In this document: positions 18,717 through 26,720 of the stretch, piece by piece
Position numbering within the stretch: position 1 is the first letter of the stretch
Layout: every line of letters begins with the position of its first letter
NCBI RefSeq assembly: GCF_038051995.1
Contig: NZ_CP150290.1
Coordinates: forward strand, 5,384,001-5,448,000
DNA: 64,000 nt
Direction of reading: 5' to 3'
Origin: Paenibacillus sp. FSL H8-0537
Lineage (GTDB): Bacteria > Bacillota > Bacilli > Paenibacillales > Paenibacillaceae
Made by a program: the position numbers and the translations under genes
Notes under the pieces: generated by a model
The model's input: only the letters and a program-made list of their open reading frames with translations
The model's database searches: none
What the model was told of the DNA's origin: nothing

Positions 18717-19769
18717 TTGAAACAGACCGTGCGTTTTGCAGCAGCACTCACACTTTCCACCTGCCTCATAACCGGGCACTTGGGGCAAGCCCATTCGGCA
18801 TCCCGGCCTGCTGAGTATAAGGATGAAAGCCTTTTGCCAGCCCAGTCCACACCCCAAGCTGCCGAAGTGTTCGCCACCCGGCAAACGTTATATGACAAGT
18901 TAAGCTTGATGACGGGCATTCCCTGGCCGCAGCTTGCGGCTATCGATCAATATGAGCGCACTCTGTCCAGCGCACGCCCGAAATCGCGGCCGCTTCTAGG
19001 CCAAACCGTTGGCGTCTTTATTGAGCAGGATCAATGGAGCGGCCTGCTGAATCCGAATAAAGATGATATATCACCGCTTTCCATTCGCTGGTTCAACGGC
19101 ATTGGCCGGGACGGCGATGGAGATGGGCAAGCGGAACGCACCAATGATTCCGATTTGCTGTATGCGATAGCAAGCAAAATTTTGCAGCATGGAACGACCG
19201 AGGATGATTTGGCCATCGGGCTGTGGGAATATTATCATAACAGCCGCTCTGTCCAGCGCATTCAGCAGTTTGCGCGTATTTATGAAGCGTTTGGGCGACT
19301 GGATCTGTTTGAGCATGCTTTTCCGCTGCCTGTCGGGCATAACTATTCGTATAAAAGCACTTGGGGCAACGCCCGCAGCTGGGGCGGCAGACGCAGCCAC
19401 GAAGGCACCGATCTGTTCGCCGGCTACGGCCTCTCGGTCAAAAGCACCTGCTACGGCATTATCGAGGTGAAGGGCTGGAACCCGTTCGGCGGCTGGCGCA
19501 TTGGCATCCGTGATCTCAACAATTATTACCATTATTACGCGCACCTATCCGGTTTCGACAAATCGCTGACCGCCGGAACGGTAGTCAAGCCGGGACAAGT
19601 GATTGGCTGGGTCGGAAGCTCAGGCTATGGCAAGCCGGGAACCCAGGGCAAATTCCCGCCCCATCTTCACTACGGTATATACCGCGACCGCGGACTCATC
19701 GAATGGTCCTTTGATCCGTACCCGCTGCTGAAGGCATGGGAGCGCGAAGAACTGCGACGAGCAAGGTGA
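18717..19769 (+). CDS. lytH: M23-family peptidase, LytH-like
   Basis: Secreted zinc metallopeptidase; B. subtilis LytH is an L-Ala-D-Glu endopeptidase that trims peptidoglycan stem peptides during sporulation. About 350 residues. A TTG at 18717 is preferred because AAAGG lies 7-9 nt upstream; the in-frame ATG at 18708 directly abuts AAAGG. Signal peptide runs to about AHSA. The M23 domain is C-terminal, with SHEGTDLFAG (zinc His and Asp), STCYGIIEVKGWNP, and HLHYGIYRDRG (HxH zinc motif). Synteny with lipA, yutD and yunB supports the symbol. The stop codon lies inside the repeat that starts at 19762, so the gene's 3' end was set by the repeat. Confidence 0.85.
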   Translation: MKQTVRFAAALTLSTCLITGHLGQAHSASRPAEYKDESLLPAQSTPQAAEVFATRQTLYDKLSLMTGIPWPQLAAIDQYERTLSSARPKSRPLLGQTVGVFIEQDQWSGLLNPNKDDISPLSIRWFNGIGRDGDGDGQAERTNDSDLLYAIASKILQHGTTEDDLAIGLWEYYHNSRSVQRIQQFARIYEAFGRLDLFEHAFPLPVGHNYSYKSTWGNARSWGGRRSHEGTDLFAGYGLSVKSTCYGIIEVKGWNPFGGWRIGIRDLNNYYHYYAHLSGFDKSLTAGTVVKPGQVIGWVGSSGYGKPGTQGKFPPHLHYGIYRDRGLIEWSFDPYPLLKAWEREELRRAR

Positions 19770-20016
19770 AACGGCTGGCGCCTTCCTTGGCGGCGCAGCG
19801 CGTTTCATTCCGAGAAATATAGAGAAAGGATGGCGCGTTAGGATATCCTTTCCTATATTTCAAGGTGAAACGGCTGGCGCCTTCCTCGGCGGCGCGGCGC
19901 GTTTCATTCCGAGAAATATAGAGAAAGGATGGCGCGTTAGGATATCCTTTCCTATATTTCAAGGTGAAACGGCTGGCGCCTTCCTCGGCGGCGCGGCGCG
20001 TTTCATTCCGAGAAAT
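19762..20016 (+). repeat. Tandem array of the two-hairpin repeat, 2.6 copies with a 99-bp period
   Basis: Copies start at 19762, 19861 and 19960; the first two are complete and differ at few positions, the third stops at 20016 after CGAGAAAT, before the second arm. First arm: GAAACG...CGTTTC with GC-rich core. Second arm: GAAATATAG-A-GAAAGGAT pairing with ATCCTTTC-CTATATTTC, a stem of about 17 bp. The TGA of the LytH-like gene is part of the first copy. 99 is a multiple of three, which creates artificial repeating ORFs. Confidence 0.92.
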
Positions 20017-20022
20017 TCCGTA

Positions 20023-20064
20023 CCGCTAATTGCTGGCCGCTGGCCGGCAGCTAGCGGTTTTTTT
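20023..20064 (+). terminator. Terminator downstream of lytH and repeat array
   Basis: CCGCTA...TGCTGGCC pairs with GGCCGGCAG...TAGCGG over 35 bp and is followed by seven T. It directly follows the truncated third repeat copy, so the array was inserted between the gene end and this terminator. Confidence 0.85.
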
Positions 20065-20120
20065 CATAGGCGGCAGCATTATTTTTGCTTTATTTTTTAT
20101 TGAGCGGCCTGATTTAATGA

Positions 20121-20137
20121 TGACAAACATGTTGTCA
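20121..20137. promoter_or_regulatory. Palindrome upstream of the WYL-regulator gene, possible operator
   Basis: TGACAAACATGTTGTCA has perfect 6-bp arms (TGACAA/TTGTCA) with a 5-bp centre and lies 45 bp upstream of the regulator start, next to a TATACT that could be a -10 (20150-20155). TGACA/TGTCA-type sites are plausible targets for HTH-WYL regulators. Autoregulation is inferred. Confidence 0.45.
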
Positions 20138-20181
20138 CTAATGGCATGCTATACTGGGTTAAAAAGGGAGGGAGGCTCCGT

Positions 20182-21123
20182 TTGAAAAGGAATGATCGCC
20201 TCATTGCCATTATGATGGCCTTGCAGCAGCGGCCCGAGACAGCGCAGGCTTTGGCCAGCAAGCTTGAGGTATCCAAACGAACGATTCTTCGCGATATGCA
20301 GGCGCTAGCCGAGATGGGAATACCGTTGTATTCCATATCGGGGCCTGCTGGAGGCTTCCGACTAATGGATGGCTATAAGCTGCCGCCGCTGCATTTCGAT
20401 TCGCAGGAAGCACTCGCTGTGTTATTTTCGCTAAATGCCATGACTAAAATGGCCGACACCCCTTTTAACCAAGCACGTTTTACAGCTATTGATAAAATTC
20501 GGGCCACCATGCCGGAGCATATTTTGCAGCATATAGAGCCGATCTTGGATCGTATAGAAATTTCGATTCCCGATCGGAGCTACAAAACGCCGCTTCTAGA
20601 GAAGCTGCTGGAATATGCAGGAACATCGATCTGGATTCGCGCCTTCTATCGCTCCGAGCAGCATCAAAGATCGCTTGAGCTGCTGCCCCTTCGGCTCTAC
20701 ACAGCGCATGGCTTCTGGTATTGTGAGGCTTATTCCGTGCTGCATGAAGAACAGCGCACATTCCGCGTTGACCGTTTTGTGGAATTAGAGCCCACTGAGC
20801 CGCCGCCAGCGGCCTCAGCCTACTTGGACAAGGCTATATCGGCGGAGCCCGGTGCAATGAAGCTCGTTCACATCGCTGCCCAATTAACGTATCGGGGAGC
20901 TTTGCTCGCCGAGCAGGACCCTCATTTTGGGCAGCTGGTCCAGCAGGTGGACAGCCAGCTATGGCAGCTTGAAATGGATTTGCCCATGTCCGAATGGGAT
21001 TGGGCTGTTCAATTTTTCACCTACATTGGCATGGATGCCGAAGTGACGCAGCCGCCTGCACTGCGAAAAGCGATCTATCAACGAGTATGCCAGCTCGCTG
21101 CCCGCTATGAACAACATGAATAA
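20182..21123 (+). CDS. HTH-WYL (YafY-type) transcriptional regulator
   Basis: DNA-binding regulator of 313 residues. The start is the TTG at 20182, 6 nt after GGGAGGGAGG; the frame remains open 12 codons upstream without a ribosome site. N-terminal HTH_11/DeoR-type helix-turn-helix: ETAQALASKLEVSKRTILRD (about 22-41), followed by ISGPAGGFRLMDGY. The middle and C-terminal part is a WYL ligand-sensing domain with RLYTAHGFWYCEAY. It is followed 27 nt later by a DinB-family gene, probably co-transcribed and possibly its target. Confidence 0.9.
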   Translation: MKRNDRLIAIMMALQQRPETAQALASKLEVSKRTILRDMQALAEMGIPLYSISGPAGGFRLMDGYKLPPLHFDSQEALAVLFSLNAMTKMADTPFNQARFTAIDKIRATMPEHILQHIEPILDRIEISIPDRSYKTPLLEKLLEYAGTSIWIRAFYRSEQHQRSLELLPLRLYTAHGFWYCEAYSVLHEEQRTFRVDRFVELEPTEPPPAASAYLDKAISAEPGAMKLVHIAAQLTYRGALLAEQDPHFGQLVQQVDSQLWQLEMDLPMSEWDWAVQFFTYIGMDAEVTQPPALRKAIYQRVCQLAARYEQHE

Positions 21124-21153
21124 ATAAACGACCAAACAAGGAGACGATACTTG

Positions 21154-21642
21154 ATGTCAGGAACATTTACCGTTAGAGATCATTTACTGGAGGAATTGGA
21201 GCTGTCCATTCGGACAAGCTGCTCCTTCATTGCCCAAATTCAGCCATCCGAGTGGGACTTTCGTCCGCAGGACAATATGCGCTCGCTGCTTGAGCTCGTT
21301 CATCATTTGGTAGCTATTCCGGCGAGCGATCTTGCCATTTTGCAGGAAAAGACAGAGCATGAAGTGGCGGCAGTTGAAAATGGAGCCGCTGGCATTACTA
21401 GCCCCGATGAGCTGATTCAGCGTTTTCAAGCCAACCTCGCAACGTTCAGGCAGTATATCCTTTCCTTAAGCGAGGAGGAGCTGCTGAATCAATCATCTAA
21501 GGCTTATTATTTGGAGCATGGCATGGTTCAGATCAAATGGCTTATTGAGGTCGTTACCCATACGTTCCACCATCGCTCGCAGCTTTACAACTACTTGAAG
21601 CAGAACGGACATGACGTGAATTTCTTCATGCTGTACATGTAA
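21154..21642 (+). CDS. DinB family protein
   Basis: DinB/YfiT-like four-helix-bundle protein of about 162 residues, a family of metal-dependent enzymes including thiol S-transferases. LLELVHHLVAIPASD (first metal-histidine region) and VTHTFHHRSQLYNYLKQNG (HxxxH near the C-terminus) supply the usual three histidines. Start ATG at 21154, 10 nt after AAGGAG; the TTG at 21151 is an alternative. It follows the WYL regulator gene. Substrate unknown. Confidence 0.88.
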   Translation: MSGTFTVRDHLLEELELSIRTSCSFIAQIQPSEWDFRPQDNMRSLLELVHHLVAIPASDLAILQEKTEHEVAAVENGAAGITSPDELIQRFQANLATFRQYILSLSEEELLNQSSKAYYLEHGMVQIKWLIEVVTHTFHHRSQLYNYLKQNGHDVNFFMLYM

Positions 21643-21683
21643 TTTTCGCTTACGCTTAAATGAAACAACAATGAATCACTAAT

Positions 21684-21722
21684 GAGCCACTGATGCTGGT
21701 GATTGCATCAGTGGCTCTCCTT
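21684..21722. terminator. Bidirectional terminator between dinB-like gene and yunB
   Basis: Perfect 13-bp stem GAGCCACTGATGC/GCATCAGTGGCTC with an 8-nt loop at 21684-21717, lying between two converging genes, with CTCCTTATTT following. Confidence 0.85.
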
Positions 21723-21726
21723 ATTT

Positions 21727-22971
21727 CTAATGCTCGCTCTCATTCTCCGCGCTCGGCGCAGGCAGTGTCGGCGCTTCAAGCTGCTCCTCCAGCATGCTGC
21801 CGTCCGATGGCTGCGTCACCCCGGTTCCTTTTGATAAAGGCAGTGCAATATTAGGGGCGCCAGGGGCAGAGTTGCCTACTGGATTGCCTTTGTTGTCGTA
21901 ATAATACATCGGGACGTCGCCAACGACGAGCAAATAGGAAATTGGAATTTCCGTCTCCACCATTTGCGGCTCCGTTTCGAAAGGAATAATAATCGCAACC
22001 TCAGCGACAATATGAATGTACACCTCAATCAAAATCATATTGATGCCCGCATTTTGCTGCCGTGTGCTGAGATCTACTTTAACAGCGCCGACCGGCTCAA
22101 ACTTCACAGGAACACGGGGACCATACGACGCGATAAGCGGACTGCCCAGCGCATTGCCAATCGGGATATGCTCGGGTATTTCCTTGAGATCCGCAAGCGT
22201 CGATTGCACCGTTTCAATGGTCTGCGCCCTAATTTTCGTATGCTCATTGTAGTTCAGCATGAATCCCGACACTTTGCCGTTGCTGTTCATTTTCCAATCT
22301 ACCAGCTTCTCGAACTCGGATTGGCTGGCCACCTGCTCCGTCGTCGCTTTATTAATCGCCTGCGTTGCTACCTGCTTAATTCGCAATTGGGCAACCTTAG
22401 TAAGCGGCTCGCGCAAATGCTTATCTACGTATAAAAAAGACTGAATGCCGCCAATGAGCAGCGTCAGCACAATAATGGCAGTCCATACTTTGAGCTTCCG
22501 TCTTGGCGACTTTGGCCGCGAGCCCCAGCCTCCTCCGCCGGACGACTGTAACTGTCCAGGCTGAAAAGCATCATAGGTCGCTCGGCGGGCTTCAGCGCTC
22601 CCAGACTGCGATTTTGCCACAAAACCGCTATGTCTGCTGCCTTTGCCAAGCAGCTGCTTTCTCACTCCCCAGTTTTTGGGGCGACTAGCGGTGGGGCTAG
22701 TACGGCTCCCTCTGCCCCAGCTTTTAGGCCAGCTCATGCTTGCGCTGGCAAGCTTGCCACTGCCCCAGCTCTTGGGCCGGCTAACACTTGCGCCAGATCG
22801 CTTGCCATTGCCCCATCTTGTGCCGCTGCGGCTGCCTGCATTTCCGCTTGCGTTTCCACGGCTGCTCCAATTGACCGTCTTCACCCGCCGCAGCGCCAGG
22901 CCAGGCCAGGCTAGCTTTCGATTGCGGTTCAACAGCTGAAGCAGTCCCCATTTTCTCCCCCATCTTGCCAT
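21727..22971 (-). CDS. yunB: Sporulation protein YunB with a repetitive basic N-terminal extension
   Basis: YunB-family sporulation protein, 414 residues; B. subtilis YunB is about 254. Residues 1-160 are an extra region rich in Arg, Lys, Trp, Ser and Gly with degenerate repeats such as SRPKSWG, SWPKSWG and SRPKNWG. A membrane helix follows (about 163-182, WTAIIVLTLLIGGIQSFLYV), then the conserved domain with KQVATQAINKATTEQ, KVSGFMLNYNEHTKI, GNALGSPLIASYGPRVPVKF and the C-terminal MVETEIPISYLLVVGDVP. Start ATG at 22971 after GGGAGG. Location near lytH and lipA matches Bacillus synteny (yunA-yunB). YunB is mother-cell expressed in Bacillus; the tail may face the cytoplasm. Confidence 0.88.
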   Translation of the reverse strand: MARWGRKWGLLQLLNRNRKLAWPGLALRRVKTVNWSSRGNASGNAGSRSGTRWGNGKRSGASVSRPKSWGSGKLASASMSWPKSWGRGSRTSPTASRPKNWGVRKQLLGKGSRHSGFVAKSQSGSAEARRATYDAFQPGQLQSSGGGGWGSRPKSPRRKLKVWTAIIVLTLLIGGIQSFLYVDKHLREPLTKVAQLRIKQVATQAINKATTEQVASQSEFEKLVDWKMNSNGKVSGFMLNYNEHTKIRAQTIETVQSTLADLKEIPEHIPIGNALGSPLIASYGPRVPVKFEPVGAVKVDLSTRQQNAGINMILIEVYIHIVAEVAIIIPFETEPQMVETEIPISYLLVVGDVPMYYYDNKGNPVGNSAPGAPNIALPLSKGTGVTQPSDGSMLEEQLEAPTLPAPSAENESEH

Positions 22972-23127
22972 GCTTCTATCGCCTCCCGCCCTAAGGATCG
23001 TCCCACTCTGTATTCAAGCTTATGCTTGGCTCGGATAAAAAAGAAGAAAAGCCGCCCGCGCCGCCTTGCCTCTCGCAAAAAAGCTCCATTGTTCAGGTTA
23101 TAGCTTTCATCCTGACGGTGAAGCCTA

Positions 23128-23133
23128 TATAAT
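23128..23133 (+). promoter_or_regulatory. Candidate -10 for the small gene at 23174
   Basis: A consensus TATAAT with a weak TTTCAT -35 at 17 bp (23105-23110), placed about 40 bp upstream of the small gene's start. Confidence 0.4.
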
Positions 23134-23173
23134 GGAGGAACTTACGGTGCAATTGGATTGGAGGCTGGTACCC

Positions 23174-23335
23174 ATGTTCACCTATCGGGAGAAGCTGTAT
23201 ATGCTGAAGACGCTGAAGCAAAACAAAGCCAAACGGTTATTCGGCTTGCGGAAGCTGCCGCCTGAGCATCAAGCTCTCGTCGACAAGCTGGAGCAAATGG
23301 TACGCAACGAACAGGTCAACAAGGCGCATCTGTAG
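23174..23335 (+). CDS. Small protein of unknown function
   Basis: Not recognised. 53 residues from the ATG at 23174, with GGAGG 8 nt upstream; the frame is open back to 23066 but without a comparable ribosome site. Highly basic and charged: MFTYREKLYMLKTLKQN opening, then LFGLRKLPPEHQALVDKLEQ, likely helical, no membrane segment. It precedes another small unknown gene by 49 nt in the same direction and may form an operon with it. Confidence 0.6.
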   Translation: MFTYREKLYMLKTLKQNKAKRLFGLRKLPPEHQALVDKLEQMVRNEQVNKAHL

Positions 23336-23384
23336 CCAGCGCCCTTTACGCTAAAGTAAACTGGATTCAACGATGGAGGAAATT

Positions 23385-23870
23385 ATGCTAACCTTTGAAC
23401 AAAAGCTTGAAATCATTACGTCCTTTCCCGAGCTGGAGCGCAGCGATGTATCGCTTGGACGCGTTAATTTTCAATATGCAGACAGCGTGTACGACCGCAA
23501 AAATGTCGTTTACCACCTGCATCCGAACGGCAATGGCTTCGTTTATGCCGCCCTGCTGGAAGGCTATGACATCGACGACAAGGGTCTCGTCAATATTCGC
23601 AGCTTGGATGAGCCTGCGCTTCGCACATTAATTACCGAAGCAATCAAATCGCTATCGTTCAAGCCTGAAGTGCCGCTGACGAGAGCACAGCGCAGAAGAC
23701 AACGGGCTAATTCCGATCAGCAATGGGTTAACGAGGATTCGCAGACGCTTCAAGTACGGTTTGAGGAAGATACTTGGATGATCTACGAGGGAGTTAATTT
23801 GGAGATGGCCTTCGAAACTTACGAAGAGGCTGTCGAATATTTGGAAGAGGAAGGCTTTTCGCGGGAGTAG
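23385..23870 (+). CDS. Conserved hypothetical protein
   Basis: Not recognised beyond being a soluble acidic protein of about 161 residues. ATG at 23385 with GGAGG 7 nt upstream. Visible: MLTFEQKLEIITSFPELERS, NVVYHLHPNGNGFVYAAL, a basic stretch TRAQRRRQRANS in the middle, and an acidic C-terminus with EEAVEYLEEEGFSRE. No signal peptide or membrane helix. Codon use looks like the neighbouring core genes, so it is probably native. Confidence 0.75.
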   Translation: MLTFEQKLEIITSFPELERSDVSLGRVNFQYADSVYDRKNVVYHLHPNGNGFVYAALLEGYDIDDKGLVNIRSLDEPALRTLITEAIKSLSFKPEVPLTRAQRRRQRANSDQQWVNEDSQTLQVRFEEDTWMIYEGVNLEMAFETYEEAVEYLEEEGFSRE

Positions 23871-23916
23871 CCGCCTGCCTGTTCTGCCGTTTTCTTTTTC
23901 AAAAAAGCTGAAAAAA

Positions 23917-23961
23917 GCACCTCCAGCTGCGGCAATACAGCGCAGCGCTGGAGGTGCCTAT
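23917..23961. terminator. Bidirectional terminator separating core genes from the AAA/RloB pair
   Basis: Stem GCACCTCCAGC/GCTGGAGGTGC (23917-23957) with A-run to the left and CTATTT to the right. It marks a sharp change to AT-rich sequence on its right side. Confidence 0.8.
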
Positions 23962-24034
23962 TTAGTATGAATAAATAAAATATTGGATCTCGAAAAACTC
24001 ACTATATCGTTGAAAGATTTTTCAATTCTCTAAA

Positions 24035-24706
24035 TCATTTCTTCATTTTCAAATTTGAAAATGATTTATTAAGCTCATTAACTAATATATGTACATTTGT
24101 TGTAGGATCTTCAAATAATTCACCACTTTTTTGTCTCATATCCCAAAGACTCTCCGATGAGTCTAAAGCTTTTTGTTGATACTCAAGCAATTTTCCATAT
24201 AATCCTTTAGTTCCGTGAGTATAATTTATTTTTAAAAATCTACCTATTTGACTGTCGTAATCTTCTTTCGAAATCGCTACATTTAGTTGTTTAAAATGCA
24301 ATAGATACCACAATTCGAAACATTGAATTGAATATATAGCATTAAATCCTTTTTTCTTTGCGGCCTCTACAGCTAGCTTTAAGGCAATGATGTCATTATC
24401 ACAATCAAATACACACCATACTTCACTAGGTTTAACGGTACCATACTTTTTAATGAACTCATTGAAAACTTTCTCAGCTCTCTTTACTACCTGTATATGT
24501 TGTCCAGCCCCAGCTTCTATATGTACGGCTTTATGCTCATATAATTGTCCTTGTAGATTTCCCTTCCCAAGGCTATGGTAGTAAGGGAAGCTTTTAAAAT
24601 AGTCTTCTTCCGTTACCTCACCCTCACAGACAATTATAAAAAATGGGGATGGACGAATGCTTTTACTCCTCCGCTGATAACTACCGTTACTCCGTTTTTG
24701 TCTCAT
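24035..24706 (-). CDS. RloB-family protein (TOPRIM-like; AbiLii-type defence subunit)
   Basis: Predicted nuclease-like partner of the adjacent ATPase. 223 residues from the ATG at 24706 (GAGG 9 nt upstream). IIVCEGEVTEEDYFKSF (about 24-40) is the RloB signature and resembles the TOPRIM acidic motif; VWCVFDCDND (near 105) supplies a DxD-type acidic pair; FNAIYSIQCFELWYLLHF is also typical. RloB was named as a gene linked to restriction-modification loci, and RloB-domain proteins form the second subunit of AbiL-type abortive infection systems. The gene start overlaps the end of the ATPase gene by 20 bp. Codon use is AT-rich, unlike the flanks, suggesting transfer. PARIS AriB (DUF4435) is a related alternative but fits less well. 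Confidence 0.82.
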   Translation of the reverse strand: MRQKRSNGSYQRRSKSIRPSPFFIIVCEGEVTEEDYFKSFPYYHSLGKGNLQGQLYEHKAVHIEAGAGQHIQVVKRAEKVFNEFIKKYGTVKPSEVWCVFDCDNDIIALKLAVEAAKKKGFNAIYSIQCFELWYLLHFKQLNVAISKEDYDSQIGRFLKINYTHGTKGLYGKLLEYQQKALDSSESLWDMRQKSGELFEDPTTNVHILVNELNKSFSNLKMKK

Positions 24707-26027
24707 CGGCAATATCCTCTAGTTTTTCGGAGTTAATAAAGAATGAGCCTAAGTAGGGAATCGCCCCAAACCGTCCTGATAAATAATTATTTAGATAATT
24801 AAAATTGTTTCTAACCTTTAAGTCGATATCGTATAAGCTATATAAGGAACTTACACCGTATTGATCTTTTTCAGTAAAAAGAATTTGATCTCTTCTCAAA
24901 AGTTTTGGATTCATTAGTAAAGTATTATGCGTAGTAAATATTAATTGTGCATTTTTAGGATTTGTAGATTTATTATTAAACAAATTTATAATTTTCTCGC
25001 ATAGAAGTGGATGTAACGAAGTTTCTATCTCATCTATCAGTAGAATGCCCCCTCTTTTCAAAACATTAAGAAGAGGATATTGAAGTGCATATAATTTGAC
25101 TGTTCCACGAGATTCAATCTTCAATGGGAAGCGTTCTTCGCCGATTTGGTTCTTATCATCATCATACTTTAAATGATGCATGAGTGTTTCATAATTTTCA
25201 TTTTGTTCAACAAATTCCCCTTCTTGCCCTTGCTTTTGTAATATGCCAATAATGTGACTTAGCATTTCTTTTTCTTCGGCACTCTTTACTTCTTTAACAA
25301 CTGATAAATCACTAATGCCCACATCTGCATCCTTTAATATTGAAATTATCTCTTCCTTATAGATAGTCTTTTCATCTGTATCATCCATAATTTCTTCTTC
25401 AATCATCTGCCTAAAAATTGCATCTGGTATGTTACTGGATTTAATATTGAATTTTAAATATCTTAAAATTAATTTAGCCCATTGAAATTGTTTAATTGAT
25501 TCTTGCCCTAATGTATATAAGAATGGTCTATACGAATCAGGCTTTATATAATCTAAAGCTTTTTTATCTTCGAAGTAGGTTCCTATATGAGTTATGTTAT
25601 TTCCTTTTCTTTCAAAATAACATGCTTCTTGTCTTTTGGGTACAAAGTACAGCCACTCTTCACAAATACCGTCCTTATCCAAGGTTAAGCCGTACCTATG
25701 ACGCTGCTCATCTAAAAAAAATGATATTTCATAAGAAATCGGCTTTTTTCTACTCTCATTATCAAGCCTGAAATTAGGAATTTCAGAAAAACTTTCCTTT
25801 ACATCCATTCTTGATTTCATTAAATGACTTAAAAAATTCATTGATTCTATTAAATTTGTTTTACCGCTTGCATTTGCTCCAAATATTGCCGCAGTTTTTA
25901 ATAGCCTCATGTTTCCATGCTCAAATATATTTGTTTCAGCAAGTTCCCTGTTCTTATCCGCTACCATTGAAAGAACTATTTCATCTTTGTAAGACATGAA
26001 ATTCTTAACTTTGTATTCAATCAACAT
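24687..26027 (-). CDS. AAA-family ATPase of RloA/AbiLi type (phage-defence subunit)
   Basis: SMC/OLD-like ATPase of 446 residues from the ATG at 26027, with a strong AAGGAGG 8 nt upstream; a longer open frame to 26117 lacks a ribosome site. Walker A: AAIFGANASGKTNLIES (about 32-48). Signature-like ESRGTVKLYALQYPLL, Walker B GGILLIDEIETSLHPLL, and a switch histidine in LIFTTHNTLLMNP. This AAA_15/AAA_21 layout with an RloB partner is seen in AbiL-like and related two-gene defence modules, where the ATPase senses infection and the partner acts as toxin. Defence is inferred from family and pairing, supported by low GC and a neighbouring IS remnant. Confidence 0.88.
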   Translation of the reverse strand: MLIEYKVKNFMSYKDEIVLSMVADKNRELAETNIFEHGNMRLLKTAAIFGANASGKTNLIESMNFLSHLMKSRMDVKESFSEIPNFRLDNESRKKPISYEISFFLDEQRHRYGLTLDKDGICEEWLYFVPKRQEACYFERKGNNITHIGTYFEDKKALDYIKPDSYRPFLYTLGQESIKQFQWAKLILRYLKFNIKSSNIPDAIFRQMIEEEIMDDTDEKTIYKEEIISILKDADVGISDLSVVKEVKSAEEKEMLSHIIGILQKQGQEGEFVEQNENYETLMHHLKYDDDKNQIGEERFPLKIESRGTVKLYALQYPLLNVLKRGGILLIDEIETSLHPLLCEKIINLFNNKSTNPKNAQLIFTTHNTLLMNPKLLRRDQILFTEKDQYGVSSLYSLYDIDLKVRNNFNYLNNYLSGRFGAIPYLGSFFINSEKLEDIADETKTE

Positions 26028-26152
26028 GCAGAACACCTCCTTATGTTTTGAATAATAGCAGTTATGAGTCCTATTTTCAATGAATTTGCGAGGTTTCTGC
26101 ATAAACAGCACCACCATTTCGGTTTTGAATATATTATGCCCGATCAGCTTAA

Positions 26153-26356
26153 ATTTATGCCTTACTAAATTCCGGATTCCACTTTGTAAGAAGCTCCAAT
26201 AGAGGCCGAACAGATGTAGCAGACACTCGCTTTAATAAATATGAAGTCTCCCCGACTGTACCCAGACCGAAAGACGAACAACGAGATAAAGAAGTTAGCG
26301 AAGTTATTGAAAAGCGGAAAAATTTGAATGGTAATTACGAAAAGCTCCGCCAATAG
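26153..26356 (+). pseudogene. Possible 3' remnant of a coding gene
   Basis: An open frame without a start codon, running from a stop at 26150 to a TAG at 26354. It encodes protein-like sequence including SSNRGRTDVADTRFNKYEV and KEVSEVIEKRKNLNGNYEKL. The TAG lies in the loop of the terminator-like palindrome at 26344-26364, an arrangement typical of a gene running into its own terminator. Family not recognised; could be chance. Confidence 0.3.
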
Positions 26357-26364
26357 GCGGAGCT
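26344..26364. repeat. Left copy of a 20-21-bp target duplication (terminator palindrome)
   Basis: GCTCCGCCAATAGGCGGAGC is an 8-bp-stem hairpin, present again at 26721-26740. The two copies bracket the IS1182-like remnant; only the right copy keeps the T-run, so the element inserted into a terminator hairpin and duplicated it. Confidence 0.75.
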
Positions 26365-26720
26365 CAGGCTGTCGAGAAATTCTCGACAGCCATCTTTAAA
26401 AGCATTTAGTTTAATACGACATCGCGTTACCACGGTGTGATAATGGTAACTTATACGAACGGAAGGTGTCGTCCTATGCTGCGTTCTAATCGAGAAAAAC
26501 AACAAAGCTACGAGCTCATTTCCATTGAAGATTTAGCGCCTACTGATCATATGCTTCGCAAGATCGACAAATACATCGATTTTTCCTTTATTGATGAAAA
26601 GGTTCGACTTGAAAGGAAAGCACAATAGGGAAATCCCCTCTTTCAACTCCATTTAGATCCCCAAAACAAAGAGAAACCCGAACGTCTTGAGATAAGACGT
26701 AGGGTTTCTCGACAATCTGG
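26365..26720 (+). mobile_element. IS1182-family remnant, internally deleted (356 bp)
   Basis: Left end CAGGCTGTCGAGAAA and the reverse complement of the right end CAGATTGTCGAGAAA form 15-bp terminal inverted repeats with two mismatches. They enclose the first part of a transposase gene and a short 3' remnant. Full-length members are about 1.3-1.9 kb, so about 1.3 kb has been lost. Direct duplications of the target palindrome flank it; long, variable duplications are known for this family. It could still be mobilised by a complete relative elsewhere. Confidence 0.8.
26476..26628 (+). pseudogene. Truncated IS1182-family transposase (N-terminal about 45 residues)
   Basis: MLRSNREKQQSYELISIEDL followed by APTDHMLRKIDKYIDFSFI is the typical N-terminus of IS1182-type transposases. 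After DEKVRL the homologous sequence ends and the frame stops at 26628; the DDE catalytic residues are missing. It is therefore non-functional. The start was set at the methionine that begins the recognisable family sequence. Confidence 0.82.

Noticed and set aside
19696..19962. Minus-strand ORF encoding a 33-residue repeat protein across the 99-bp array
   Set aside because: It exists only because the repeat period is a multiple of three; no ribosome site, and the same reading is not preserved in the other repeat copies.
19762..20016. CRISPR-like array
   Set aside because: The whole 99-bp unit is repeated without unique spacers, and no cas genes are present.
24035..26027. PARIS (AriA/AriB) defence system
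   Set aside because: The ATPase class fits, but the small partner has the RloB-type CEGExTE motif rather than clear DUF4435 features; AbiL-type is the better match.
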